From Stenomitos rutilans HA7619-LM2 (GTDB lineage Bacteria > Cyanobacteriota > Cyanobacteriia > Leptolyngbyales > Leptolyngbyaceae): a DNA stretch of 64,000 nucleotides. Made by a program: the position numbers and the translations under genes. Of the stretch, positions 37,295 through 46,283 are shown in pieces. The notes under the pieces were generated by a model that made no database searches, was not told the DNA's origin, and was given only the letters and a program-made list of their open reading frames with translations. The stretch is from assembly GCA_019358945.1 (NCBI GenBank), contig JAHHIE010000012.1, positions 1 through 64,000 on the forward strand, written 5' to 3'. The stretch's first letter is position 1. Every line of letters starts with the position of its first letter.

Positions 37295-40200
37295 ATGCAT
37301 CGTCTTGCCACTTTGCCAGGAGGCTGGAACCCATCTGCGGATGGGGTGATTTTTGTGGAGCAACAGCCTGCACCGATCGTGGTGCTTACAGCCGCCGATA
37401 CGGATATTCAGACGCTTGCAGTAGCGGTGGCTCAGCTACCCGCCGATTTTCCATCGTTGCGGGTGGTGAATTTGCTTCAGCTTCAGCAACAGTTGACGAT
37501 CGATACCTACGCTGAAGACGTTTTGTCTGCCGCACGTGTGATTATTGTGCGGTTGATTGGTGGGCAGGCTTACTGGAGCTATGGGTTGGATGTGGTTGAG
37601 CAAACGGCGAGGCAAACTGGGGCTGCGTTGATGTTCATTCCGGGGGATGAACGTCCTGACCCAACGTTGACGAGTCATTCGACGGTACCGCTGGCGATCG
37701 TAAATCGGGTATGGCAGTACTTTATTGAGGCGGGTAGTGAGAATTATCAGAACCTTTTGAAGTTTGTGGCGGTGGAGTTTTTGCAGGTGGCGATCGACTA
37801 TGAACTGCCTCGGTCGGTGTCGCGTGTGGGGTTGTATCGACCTGGTTCTAAGAAGCTTTTGGTGGAGGCTGTGGTTGCTACAAATTTGGGCTTTGTTGGA
37901 AACCTGCTCCGGGGGACTTCCCCCCGGCTCCCCGCGATGTGGGGGCCTAACTCCCCCACGCCCCCCGAACAGGAGTTCTGTCGTGAAAACCAGGGATTGA
38001 TTGAGGGGTCTTTGTTAGACACTGAAGGGTTTGAGGAGGCTTTAGAACATTCTGTAGAGATGTTTGGGGACGAAAAGCAACGATTGGGAAGGGTGGCGAT
38101 CGTATTCTATAGAGCACATTATTTGGCGGGAAATACGGCAGCGATCGATGCGCTTTGTGAGGCTTTAATTGAACGGAACTTAACGCCTGTACCTATTTTT
38201 ATTTCATCGTTAAAAGAGCCGGATGTGCAGGCAGAACTCATGCGCTTGTGCCGTGAGAAGGTTGATGTTTTACTGAATACCACCAGTTTTTCATTAGCAA
38301 GTTTGGATACGGATACACCTAAAGTTGATTTGTGGCAAAGGCTGAATGTCCCTGTGTTTCAAGTCATTTTTAGTGGCGGAACGAAAGACTATTGGGAAGC
38401 AAGCACACAGGGTTTAATGCCGCGTGACATGGCGATGAATGTGGCGTTACCCGAAGTGGACGGCAGAATCATTACGCGGGCGGTTTCATTTAAAGCAGTG
38501 CAGACTCAAAATCCATTGTTGCAAACGGATGTGGTGGTGTATGAGCCGGAGCGATCGCGTATTGCCTTTGTTGCAGATTTAGCTGCTAAGTGGATTGCAT
38601 TACGCCACACGTCGATCGCCGATCGAAAGATTGCACTCATTTTGGCGAACTATCCTAACCGCGATGGACGCTTAGCAAATGGTGTAGGACTGGACACGCC
38701 TGCAAGCTGTTTGGAAATCCTTAAAACATTGAAACGAGCAGGCTACACTGTTGCAGATTTTCCTGAAACCAGTGATGAATTGATGCGAATGCTGACTGCC
38801 GGAGTGACTAATGATCCAGAAAGTTTAGATTTGCGATCGATCCATCAATCTTTACCTTTAGAAGCTTATCAAACCCATTTTCAAACATTGCCTTTGTCCG
38901 TTCAAACAGGTATCCAAACACGCTGGGGAAACCCTCAAACCAGCAATGCGGTTCCCATTGCAGGCATTCAATTTGGCAATATTTTTGTTGGCATTCAACC
39001 TGCGCGGGGCTACGATCGCGACCCAGCCTTGAATTATCACGCACCCGATTTAGAACCAACCCATGAGTATGTTGCGTTTTATCACTGGGTCAACGCTCAC
39101 TTTGAAGCAAATGCCATTGTGCATGTGGGCAAACATGGCAATTTAGAATGGCTTCCTGGCAAAAGTGTGGCCCTATCAGAACGTTGCTATCCCGAAGCTG
39201 TGTTTGGCGCGATGCCCCATTTCTACCCCTTTATCGTGAACGATCCGGGTGAAGGATCGCAGGCAAAACGGCGATCGCACGCCGTCATTCTTGATCACCT
39301 TACGCCACCCATGACTCGCGCTGAATTGTACGGCAGCTTGCATCAATTAGAAGGCTTAATCGACGAATATTACGAAGCCCAAACCCTCGATCCGTCGCGG
39401 GTTAACCTCATTCGCGATCGCCTGCTCGCACTCATCCATCAAGAAAACCTCCACAAAGATCTAGGCCTCGAAACTGACCTCTCCGAAGACGCGATCGCCA
39501 CCCTTCTCACTACCACCGATGGCTACCTCTGCGAACTCAAAGAAGCCCAAATTCGAGATGGTTTGCATATTTTGGGACACTGTCCCACTGGTACCCAACT
39601 CCGCGATCTAGCCCTTGCGATCGCCCGCAACCCCACCGCCAATCGTCTCGGCCTCACCCGCGCGATCGCCCAAGATTGGCACCTCGACCTCGATCCCCTC
39701 ATCGCCAATTTAGGCGACCCCCTAGAACCCACCGATCATCCTGCCCTTCAAACCTGCCGCACCATCGGCGATGCCGTCGAAGCCATCGAAACCCATGCCG
39801 CCACACTCGTCGCCGCACTCATTCATGACCCAACAGACTTAGCCACAAACGCCCAACCCCTCTCGATCGCTCCTTGCTATCCACCCAAGACCTCCTATTC
39901 GGGGGGCGTGGGGGAGTTAGGCCCCCACATCGCCGGGGGCCGGGGGGAAGTCCCCCGGAGCAGGTTCTCAACCAAAGCCACTACCTCTCTACACGAGCAC
40001 TCACCGCAACACTCGATCAACTCACAAACCCAGCAAGAATTGATCTGGATACGCGATCGCCTCTTCCCCGCCCTATATCAAACCGATCAAGAACTCACCA
40101 ACCTCCTCCACAGCCTCAACGGACATTACATCCCCAGCGGTGCCTCCGGTGCCCCCACACGCGGACGACCCGAAGTTCTCCCCACCGGACGCAACTTCTA

Positions 40201-41413
40201 CTCCGTAGATATCCGCGCCATCCCCACCGAAACCGCCTGGGACATCGGACGCAACGCCGCCGAAACCCTCATCGAACGCTACACCCAGGAACACGGCGAA
40301 TACCCCAAAACCCTCGGCCTCTCCATCTGGGGCACCGCCACCATGCGCACAGGCGGCGACGATCTCGCAGAAGCCCTCGCACTACTCGGCGTACAGCCCG
40401 TCTGGGATGGCCTTTCTCGACGAGTCATTGACTTTAAGATCCTACCCCTCTCCTTCCTCGGTCGTCCCCGCGTCGATGTCACCCTGCGCATCTCCGGCTT
40501 CTTCCGCGACGCCTTCCCCAATTTGATCGATCTATTTGACAGTGCCGTCAACGCCGTCGCTAACCTTGATGAACCCGCCGACCAGAATCCCCTCGCCGCT
40601 CAGGTACAACAAGAAACCCTGCACTGGGAATCTGAAGGACTGATAGCAGAACAAGCCGCTGCCCGATCGCGCTACCGCATCTTTGGCTCCAAACCCAGCG
40701 CTTATGGAGCCGGACTACAAGGTTTAATCGAAGCGCAAAACTGGGAAAGTGATGCCGACCTGGCCCGCGCCTACATCAACTGGAGCGCCTACGCCTACAC
40801 CCGTAACGCCGAAGGTAAATCAGCCCCCGAAGCCTTCACCCAACGGCTCGGCACCCTGCAAATCGTACTGCAAAACCAGGACAATCGCGAACATGACCTG
40901 CTCGACTCGGATGACTATTACCAGTTTCAAGGTGGCTTAACAGCCGCTGTACGCTTCGCCTCTGCAACATCTCCAGAAATCTACTTTGGCGACAATTCCC
41001 GCACCGAAAAGCCCAAAGTGCGAAAGCTCAGCGAAGAAATTGCCCGCGTTTATCGTTCTCGCGTCATCAACCCCAAATGGATTGCTGGTGTCATGCGGCA
41101 TGGATACAAAGGAGCCTTTGAAATGGCAGCGACCCTCGATTACTTATTCGCCTACGATGCCACCACCCATTGCGTCGAAGAGTTTATGTACGACGGCGTT
41201 GCCAATGCCTATGTCTTTGACCCAACCGTGCAGGACTTTATCCAAAAAAGTAACCCCTGGGCATTGCGTGACATGGCAGAACGGCTCCTGGAGGCGAATC
41301 AGCGCGGCCTATGGCAACAGGTCGCACCCGAAACGTTAGAACGACTGAAAGCGATCGCCAACGAAGCCGAAGGCATCATTGAAACTCAACACCCTGGAAC
41401 CAACCGCACATGA
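37295..41413 (+). CDS. cobN: Cobaltochelatase subunit CobN (CobN/Mg-chelatase H family)
   Basis: A 1372-residue protein and the largest gene here. Typical CobN/ChlH landmarks include PIFISSLKEPDV, the segment IIFSGGTKDYWEAS-like VIFSGGTKDYWEASTQGL, GIQFGNIFVGIQPARGYDRD, FEANAIVHVGKHGNLEWLPG, PFIVNDPGEGSQAKRRSHAV, and the C-terminal GRNFYSVDIRAIPTETAWDIG, PRVDVTLRISGFFRDAFPNL and GDNSRTEKPKVRKLSEEIAR. It inserts Co(II) into the corrin ring in the aerobic B12 route, with CobS/CobT or the Mg-chelatase subunits ChlI/ChlD acting as motor; none of these is in the window. Two 25-residue insertions, near residues 203-227 and 867-891, are translated copies of a repeat in opposite orientations. This accounts for part of the excess over the usual 1250-1300. 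The start ATG has no clear ribosome-binding site. Confidence 0.92.
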   Translation: MHRLATLPGGWNPSADGVIFVEQQPAPIVVLTAADTDIQTLAVAVAQLPADFPSLRVVNLLQLQQQLTIDTYAEDVLSAARVIIVRLIGGQAYWSYGLDVVEQTARQTGAALMFIPGDERPDPTLTSHSTVPLAIVNRVWQYFIEAGSENYQNLLKFVAVEFLQVAIDYELPRSVSRVGLYRPGSKKLLVEAVVATNLGFVGNLLRGTSPRLPAMWGPNSPTPPEQEFCRENQGLIEGSLLDTEGFEEALEHSVEMFGDEKQRLGRVAIVFYRAHYLAGNTAAIDALCEALIERNLTPVPIFISSLKEPDVQAELMRLCREKVDVLLNTTSFSLASLDTDTPKVDLWQRLNVPVFQVIFSGGTKDYWEASTQGLMPRDMAMNVALPEVDGRIITRAVSFKAVQTQNPLLQTDVVVYEPERSRIAFVADLAAKWIALRHTSIADRKIALILANYPNRDGRLANGVGLDTPASCLEILKTLKRAGYTVADFPETSDELMRMLTAGVTNDPESLDLRSIHQSLPLEAYQTHFQTLPLSVQTGIQTRWGNPQTSNAVPIAGIQFGNIFVGIQPARGYDRDPALNYHAPDLEPTHEYVAFYHWVNAHFEANAIVHVGKHGNLEWLPGKSVALSERCYPEAVFGAMPHFYPFIVNDPGEGSQAKRRSHAVILDHLTPPMTRAELYGSLHQLEGLIDEYYEAQTLDPSRVNLIRDRLLALIHQENLHKDLGLETDLSEDAIATLLTTTDGYLCELKEAQIRDGLHILGHCPTGTQLRDLALAIARNPTANRLGLTRAIAQDWHLDLDPLIANLGDPLEPTDHPALQTCRTIGDAVEAIETHAATLVAALIHDPTDLATNAQPLSIAPCYPPKTSYSGGVGELGPHIAGGRGEVPRSRFSTKATTSLHEHSPQHSINSQTQQELIWIRDRLFPALYQTDQELTNLLHSLNGHYIPSGASGAPTRGRPEVLPTGRNFYSVDIRAIPTETAWDIGRNAAETLIERYTQEHGEYPKTLGLSIWGTATMRTGGDDLAEALALLGVQPVWDGLSRRVIDFKILPLSFLGRPRVDVTLRISGFFRDAFPNLIDLFDSAVNAVANLDEPADQNPLAAQVQQETLHWESEGLIAEQAAARSRYRIFGSKPSAYGAGLQGLIEAQNWESDADLARAYINWSAYAYTRNAEGKSAPEAFTQRLGTLQIVLQNQDNREHDLLDSDDYYQFQGGLTAAVRFASATSPEIYFGDNSRTEKPKVRKLSEEIARVYRSRVINPKWIAGVMRHGYKGAFEMAATLDYLFAYDATTHCVEEFMYDGVANAYVFDPTVQDFIQKSNPWALRDMAERLLEANQRGLWQQVAPETLERLKAIANEAEGIIETQHPGTNRT
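37901..37975. repeat. 75-bp G/C-rich repeat in cobN, copy 1
   Basis: Begins AACCTGCTCCGGGGGACTTC and ends GCCCCCCGAACAGGAG. It contains two self-complementary parts (CCGGGGG/CCCCCCGG and GTGGGGG/CTCCCCCAC). It is translated in frame as NLLRGTSPRLPAMWGPNSPT and five further residues. Confidence 0.9.
39892..39966. repeat. 75-bp G/C-rich repeat in cobN, copy 2 (inverted)
   Basis: The reverse complement of 37901-37975 with three mismatches in 75 bases. Being inverted, it is translated as a different peptide, SYSGGVGELGPHIAGGRGEV plus RSRF, again without frame disruption. Confidence 0.9.
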
Positions 41414-41443
41414 GATGATGCCAAAGGTTGAAGCAAAGGTTTC

Positions 41444-43294
41444 ATGCAGCACTCGTCGATCTCATTTCGGTTTTGGCTGAGCTTGTTCGTTGCCTTTGAG
41501 GTGTTGTGCACCCAACCTGTGAGAGCGCAATATAGTAAGCCTGGTCTTCCTCAAAGGTTGCCGCCAGCAACCATCACCGTACAACCACCGTCGCCCTTCT
41601 TGTTAGCGCAGCGGTCAGATGCGATCGCCCAAACCATCCCTCCAAGGGGTGTTCCAACACGGGCAGTGCCGCCAACACTGCCACGAGACCCTTCCCCCCC
41701 CTCCAACCAACTACCACCAGCCTCTGTACCAGACCCGCTACCATCGCTCGATCGACTACTGCCGCTCCCCCCCCCTTCAGCCCCACCTGCACCGTTTGAC
41801 ACACCGCCCGAAACCATTACGGTCGATCGCTTTGAAGTCGTTGGCAGCAAGGTGTTTAGCGCCGCAGACTTTGCCAAAATCACCGAACCTTACACCAAAC
41901 GCCCTCTGACGATCGCCGAATTATTTCAGCTACGGTCTGCCATTGCTCAGCTTTATCTCGATAACGGCTACATCACGTCCGGAGCCTACATTCCGTCGCA
42001 GGTGCTTCAGCGTGGCATCGTTACCATTCGCGTAGTCGAGGGCAACCTGGCAAACATCACCATTGCAGGCACCCGCCGACTGAATCCAAACTACGTGCGA
42101 TCGCGCTTAGCGCTGGCAACAGGCACCCCACTCAACCGCAATCGCTTACTAGAAGCGCTGCAATTACTACAACTTGATCCGCTCATTCAATCGCTCTCAG
42201 CAGAGTTAACGGCTGGGTCACGTCCTGGCGAAAGCGTGCTGTCGGTGCGCATCATTGAAGAACCCCCTCTAAATGCACAGCTAACCTTAGACAATGGGCG
42301 TGCCCCCAGTGTTGGCACCGATCGACGGCAGCTGCAAGTCAGCCTTGGCAACGTCACCGGGTCAGGCGATCGTCTCAGTGGGGTGTACACCAACACAAAC
42401 GGCAGCAACGCGATCGATTTGAGCCATACCATTCCGTTTAATCCGCGAAATGGCACCCTTAGTTTTAACTACGGCAGCGCCTCCAGCAATGTCATTGAGC
42501 CACCCTTCGATCGTCTAGGGATTGAGTCCAAATCACGCTATTACGAACTCACCCTTCGACAACCGATCGTCCAGACACCAACCTACGAATTTGCACTCGG
42601 CTTGACAGCTACTCGACGTGAAAGCGAAGCAACTATAGCAGACGGACTCTTTCCCTTCCCGGTATTAGGAGCCGATCGCAACGGTAAAACCCGCCTCACC
42701 GCCCTGCGTTTTTTCCAAGACATGACCTGGCGCAGCGGGGTTGAAGTCATTGCCCTCCGTTCTCAATTCACCGTAGGACTCAATGCCCTAGACGCCACCA
42801 TTAATCCCAGTCCTCCCGACAGCCGCTTCTTTACCTGGCGGGGGCAAGCCCAATGGGTACGGCTACTAGCGCCAGAAACCCTGCTGCTTGTGCGCGGCGA
42901 TTTGCAACTGGCCGATCGACCCATCCTACCGCTCGAACAATTTAGCCTGGGCGGACAAGACAGCGTGCGTGGGTATCGGCAGGATGCCTTACTCACCGAT
43001 AGCGGACTCTTTGCTTCCATTGAACTTCGCCTTCCCATTCTGCGCTTGCCCAAGTTGAGAAGCCTGCTCCAACTCACCCCCTTCATCGACCTGGGTACCA
43101 CCTGGAACCTGGGCACCAACCTTGACCCAGATCCAAGAACACTAGCCGCTGTGGGATTGGGGTTGCGGTTGCAATGTGGCGATCGCGTCACCGCCCGTCT
43201 GGATTGGGGCATTCCACTCATCGCAATCAGCGGTACAAAAGAGACATGGCAGGAAAATGGGGTGTACTTTTCAATTGTCGTCAATCCGTTTTGA
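41444..43294 (+). CDS. ShlB/FhaC-type two-partner secretion outer membrane protein
   Basis: A 616-residue TpsB protein. It has a signal peptide (about 1-28), a long Pro-rich linker (about 55-125), a POTRA domain (about 127-200: TVDRFEVVGSKVFSAADFAK, then AIAQLYLDNGYITSGAYIPS), a second POTRA (about 200-275), and a C-terminal 16-strand beta-barrel (about 285-616) ending in Phe. The conserved VRGYRQD at about 510 in the loop L6 segment is characteristic. It would secrete a large haemagglutinin-like partner; none is directly beside it. The headless DUF4347 gene 5 kb upstream might be part of a lost exoprotein cluster, but the link is weak. The stop of cobN is 31 bases upstream. Confidence 0.9.
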   Translation: MQHSSISFRFWLSLFVAFEVLCTQPVRAQYSKPGLPQRLPPATITVQPPSPFLLAQRSDAIAQTIPPRGVPTRAVPPTLPRDPSPPSNQLPPASVPDPLPSLDRLLPLPPPSAPPAPFDTPPETITVDRFEVVGSKVFSAADFAKITEPYTKRPLTIAELFQLRSAIAQLYLDNGYITSGAYIPSQVLQRGIVTIRVVEGNLANITIAGTRRLNPNYVRSRLALATGTPLNRNRLLEALQLLQLDPLIQSLSAELTAGSRPGESVLSVRIIEEPPLNAQLTLDNGRAPSVGTDRRQLQVSLGNVTGSGDRLSGVYTNTNGSNAIDLSHTIPFNPRNGTLSFNYGSASSNVIEPPFDRLGIESKSRYYELTLRQPIVQTPTYEFALGLTATRRESEATIADGLFPFPVLGADRNGKTRLTALRFFQDMTWRSGVEVIALRSQFTVGLNALDATINPSPPDSRFFTWRGQAQWVRLLAPETLLLVRGDLQLADRPILPLEQFSLGGQDSVRGYRQDALLTDSGLFASIELRLPILRLPKLRSLLQLTPFIDLGTTWNLGTNLDPDPRTLAAVGLGLRLQCGDRVTARLDWGIPLIAISGTKETWQENGVYFSIVVNPF

Positions 43295-43534
43295 AGAAGG
43301 CAGAAGCAGTTTTTGATTGTAAAGCCCTAAAGCCTTGCAGGCATACAAGAAAGGGCATACCAGAAAAGTTTTTGGTTGTTAGAAGCTGGCAGAAGGCAGA
43401 GGGTGGGAGGTAGAAGGTAGAAGGCTAAAGAAGTTGTTAGTTGTTGGTTTTTAGAAGAAAGCTGATAGCTGACTGCTATTCAAAACTCAAAACTATTCAT
43501 CTCAAACGACTTTGCAAAGGTAGAATCGCTAGAT
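43295..43534. repeat. Dispersed AGAAGGC and GCTGATAGC repeats
   Basis: Tandem AGAAGGCAGAGGG, AGGTAGAAGG units at about 43385-43435, then AAGCTGATAGCTGACTGC at about 43461. No gene is visible. Confidence 0.6.
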
Positions 43535-44371
43535 ATGAAGATTTTTTGGATTCATGCCTCTTTAGTGGCGATCGTGATGGCATTGGCGGCTTGCAGCACG
43601 TCTCGTCCAACGTCATCGCCACCAGAACTCGTCATAGAAAGCCCCATTGTTGGTAGCCCATCACCTACACCAACCGTGACGGGCGATCCGTTTGTCAAAG
43701 GCGTGGACAAGGCTGCCAGTGCCACCAGTCTGGCTCAGTCTGCCCAAACGCCAGAAGACTGGAACCTGGTGCTGACCCAATGGCAACGCGCGATCGCGTT
43801 TATGAAAGCCGTCCCTACTTCTAGCCCCAATCACGCCGCCGCCCAAAAGTTGCTACCCAGCTATCAGCAAGCACTGGCACGCGTTCAGCAACAAGCGAAA
43901 CGAGGGGGGACACAGACGGCTGTTGCTGCCAAAGGAGGTAGTGCTGAAGATGGCACACCGCTCATTGCAGGGGGGCAACCGTCCGCAAACCCCGATACGG
44001 CAAAAGATACTGCAACCACTGCCATTGCTACGGTCAAAGCCTTGCTTCAGCAGCAAACTGAGTTTTTTGCCAAACAGAAACGTTATGCCCCAACGCTTGC
44101 AGAATTGGGGAGCAGCATTCCTGCCGACACCCCAAATTACGCTTACAGCACTGATGTGTTGCCGTCAAAGCAAGCGATCGCGATCGCGACAGCAAAACAA
44201 GATGGCTTACCAAGCTACGCAGGTGTCACACTTTTGGTCAAAGATGATAAAAACAACGACACGCCGATCACAACGATCTGCGTTACTAGCAAACCATCCA
44301 AAACGCCTCCTGCAATACCCCAACTAGTCGATAAAGACATTCAGTGCCCATCGGGAGCGACCAAAGTGTAG
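43535..44371 (+). CDS. Lipoprotein with pilin-like C-terminal domain
   Basis: A 278-residue protein. A lipoprotein signal (LVAIVMALAACS) is followed by a Pro/Ser/Thr-rich linker. A helical segment (about 50-110, EDWNLVLTQWQRAIAFMKAV) contains a pattern found in cyanobacterial surface proteins. The C-terminal part (about 165-275) has TEFFAKQKRYAPTLAELGSS, NYAYSTDVLPSKQAIAIATA and a Cys pair near the end, matching the globular half of type IV pilin-like proteins (compare the pilin at 14395), but lacks the prepilin N-terminus. It seems to be a pilin head mounted on a lipoprotein anchor. Confidence 0.7.
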   Translation: MKIFWIHASLVAIVMALAACSTSRPTSSPPELVIESPIVGSPSPTPTVTGDPFVKGVDKAASATSLAQSAQTPEDWNLVLTQWQRAIAFMKAVPTSSPNHAAAQKLLPSYQQALARVQQQAKRGGTQTAVAAKGGSAEDGTPLIAGGQPSANPDTAKDTATTAIATVKALLQQQTEFFAKQKRYAPTLAELGSSIPADTPNYAYSTDVLPSKQAIAIATAKQDGLPSYAGVTLLVKDDKNNDTPITTICVTSKPSKTPPAIPQLVDKDIQCPSGATKV

Positions 44372-44541
44372 GAGAGGACAAAAGGTAGAAGGCAACTACT
44401 GACAAACACCAATAAGAAGGTATATGTTTACTGAAAAGCGGTTAGAACCACACAGCTTCACAGTTAGCCTTGTATCGGCTCCACAGGGCTGACAGCCGAC
44501 CGCTAAAACTAAGCTACCTACCAAAAGTTAGCGGCTCAGAG

Positions 44542-45390
44542 TTACCGTCTTCTGCCAAAGCTGCGCGATCGCGAACCACTCCCAAAGCCGCTGCTAGGAC
44601 TCCGGTAGCTACCAGTCGAACGATTGGAACGACGTAGCGTGCTGTTGCCATACCCAGAACCCGTCGAGCGATCGTACTGTCCTGTGTTGCGCGATCGAGC
44701 GGCACTAGAGGTTGGCGTTCTAAGCTGTCCCGTTGTTCGTAACTGACGATTTCGCACTTCTGCTGGAGGTGCTTGATAGCGGCTTTGATAGCTATTAACC
44801 GCCTGGTTGTAAGAGGTGCCATACCCCCCGTAGCCAGCCAAAGGCACACCTGGTTGGTAGATCGGCGGTACATAATACTGCGGTCTAAACAGCAGACTAC
44901 CTAACGCCTGCCCTGCCAATGCCCCCGCAAACGGAGTCCAGAAATTAGATTCTTGACGGACTACAACCGTTTCTTGGCGACCTGTTTGCGAATTGGTCTG
45001 CGTTTCCGTCACGTTATGGACGTATTCAATCTTAAAGTCTTCAGTCAAATAGAGCGACGGCTGACCGTTTTCCACTTTGAGGTAGCTCTTCTTGCCAGCC
45101 GAAACCTCTTCATTCGTCAGACGCGCCATCGGTAGATTCGTTGCGCGAAAAACAGATGATTCCCCAGGTTTCGTGTTGAGTAGAACGACGTTATATTCGC
45201 CACCGTCGTCATTGTAGGTTGCCTGCTGAACAGGGTATTGCCCATCGGAGAGGCGAGTTTGGGCAACCGTGCGAGTTTGGGCAGTCTGCGTTTGTCCTTC
45301 ATCTGGTTGGTCAGCGATCGGATTACCACAACCAACGGAAGTCCAGAGCAGCGTCAACGCCATTGAGTAAAGCAAAAATTTACGTAGCAT
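44542..45390 (-). CDS. Ser/Arg/Gly-rich lipoprotein
   Basis: A 282-residue lipoprotein with the signal YSMALTLLWTSVGCG. The mature N-terminal domain (about 45-150) has beta character, including YPVQQATYNDDGGEYNVVLL, then SYLKVENGQPSLYLTEDFKI. A Gly/Ala segment (FAGALAGQALGSLLFRPQYY) follows, then a Tyr/Gly/Ser/Arg-rich tail (about 180-282) ending SRSRSFGRRR. The low-complexity basic tail suggests cell-wall or polysaccharide contact. The family is not known to me. Confidence 0.7.
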   Translation of the reverse strand: MLRKFLLYSMALTLLWTSVGCGNPIADQPDEGQTQTAQTRTVAQTRLSDGQYPVQQATYNDDGGEYNVVLLNTKPGESSVFRATNLPMARLTNEEVSAGKKSYLKVENGQPSLYLTEDFKIEYVHNVTETQTNSQTGRQETVVVRQESNFWTPFAGALAGQALGSLLFRPQYYVPPIYQPGVPLAGYGGYGTSYNQAVNSYQSRYQAPPAEVRNRQLRTTGQLRTPTSSAARSRNTGQYDRSTGSGYGNSTLRRSNRSTGSYRSPSSGFGSGSRSRSFGRRR

Positions 45391-45450
45391 AGGTCAGTGA
45401 ATAGGTTCGATTCGGTGAATGAATGGGCCGTAAGCCAGGTTGTAAGCAAA

Positions 45451-46047
45451 TTAAAGCGGAATCAGTTCTGGAAAGGCGACTAGTACTTGATCATCTGTCA
45501 ACTCGTCGCCCAACTGAGCTGGGGAGAAGTGCACCTGCACAGCCCGCAGTTTTTCCTGGTAGTGCAGATTGATCATGGCCTTGAGTCCGGCTTTCAATGC
45601 ACCCATGCTAGCGAGATCCGTTTCCAGTTCGGGGACTTCTCCTTCGTAGGCGATCGTCAGCATTACAACCAGATGCCGGGTGGTAGGCAAGGTCAGCGGC
45701 TCGTTATCTGGTGTGTCTAAAGCGGGCGCACTGCGATAGCGCTGAGCCGAATCCGTAAATAGCTCCGTCACAAAGTCGCCCGCATCGCCTTCTTCCCAAA
45801 ACACATCGCCTTCGTTTGCTGCCGCTTGCCAGTAAGTGTCATATTGCAGCAGGCTCTGGCAAATCTCCACCAGTCCTTCTCCCAAAACGTTCATATCGCC
45901 CTCACTGTCCACTGCATCACGGCCAGTACTATTGAGTACACCTAACAGTGCAGCGACCTCCTCCCCTGCTAAATGCACAAAGAGACGACAGACAACAAAG
46001 CGGGTTTTGCCGCTAAACTGATTCAGGCGATCGCGCCATGCATTCAT
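45451..46047 (-). CDS. DUF1517-like protein
   Basis: A 198-residue soluble protein. The C-terminal half has TRHLVVMLTIAYEGEVPELE, then LRAVQVHFSPAQLGDELTDD and VLVAFPELIPL, which match the C-terminal part of DUF1517 proteins (VxLxVAxEG...VEVLWTPxxxGDxLxxxELxxxYPxLxPL). The N-terminal hydrophobic and Gly-rich region of that family is missing. It lies on the same strand as the lipoprotein gene 44542-45390, which starts 61 bases after its stop. They may form a transcription unit. The function is unknown. Confidence 0.7.
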   Translation of the reverse strand: MNAWRDRLNQFSGKTRFVVCRLFVHLAGEEVAALLGVLNSTGRDAVDSEGDMNVLGEGLVEICQSLLQYDTYWQAAANEGDVFWEEGDAGDFVTELFTDSAQRYRSAPALDTPDNEPLTLPTTRHLVVMLTIAYEGEVPELETDLASMGALKAGLKAMINLHYQEKLRAVQVHFSPAQLGDELTDDQVLVAFPELIPL

Positions 46048-46283
46048 AGCTCATGTCCTTTCATGGAAATTACAGCCACTCAATCAAACACTGTCTGTCC
46101 TAAGTTTACGGTAGGCACTTACTGACACGATATTATCTACCTCTGGTCTAGCCTACGTTTCGGTCTGCACCAGGTTCGGATTACTGCCCATTGCGTTACG
46201 GTCGAGGTGGGGAGCAGGGGAAGCAGGTAGGGTTGAAAATGCGCCAATCCCTTTCGCAATTTGATACCCTAACGTAAATAGAC

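Noticed and set aside
36910-37311. 133-codon minus-strand frame over the IS200 right end
   Set aside because: It overlaps tnpA and the cobN start and has no recognisable features.
39874-40431. 185-codon plus-strand frame rich in Arg, Pro and His
   Set aside because: It is an out-of-frame reading of cobN in a G/C-rich segment.
41551-41883. Gly/Ser-rich minus-strand frame
   Set aside because: It is the complement of the Pro-rich linker of the two-partner secretion protein.
44514-44873. 119-codon minus-strand frame
   Set aside because: It is an alternative frame of the Ser/Arg-rich lipoprotein at 44542-45390.
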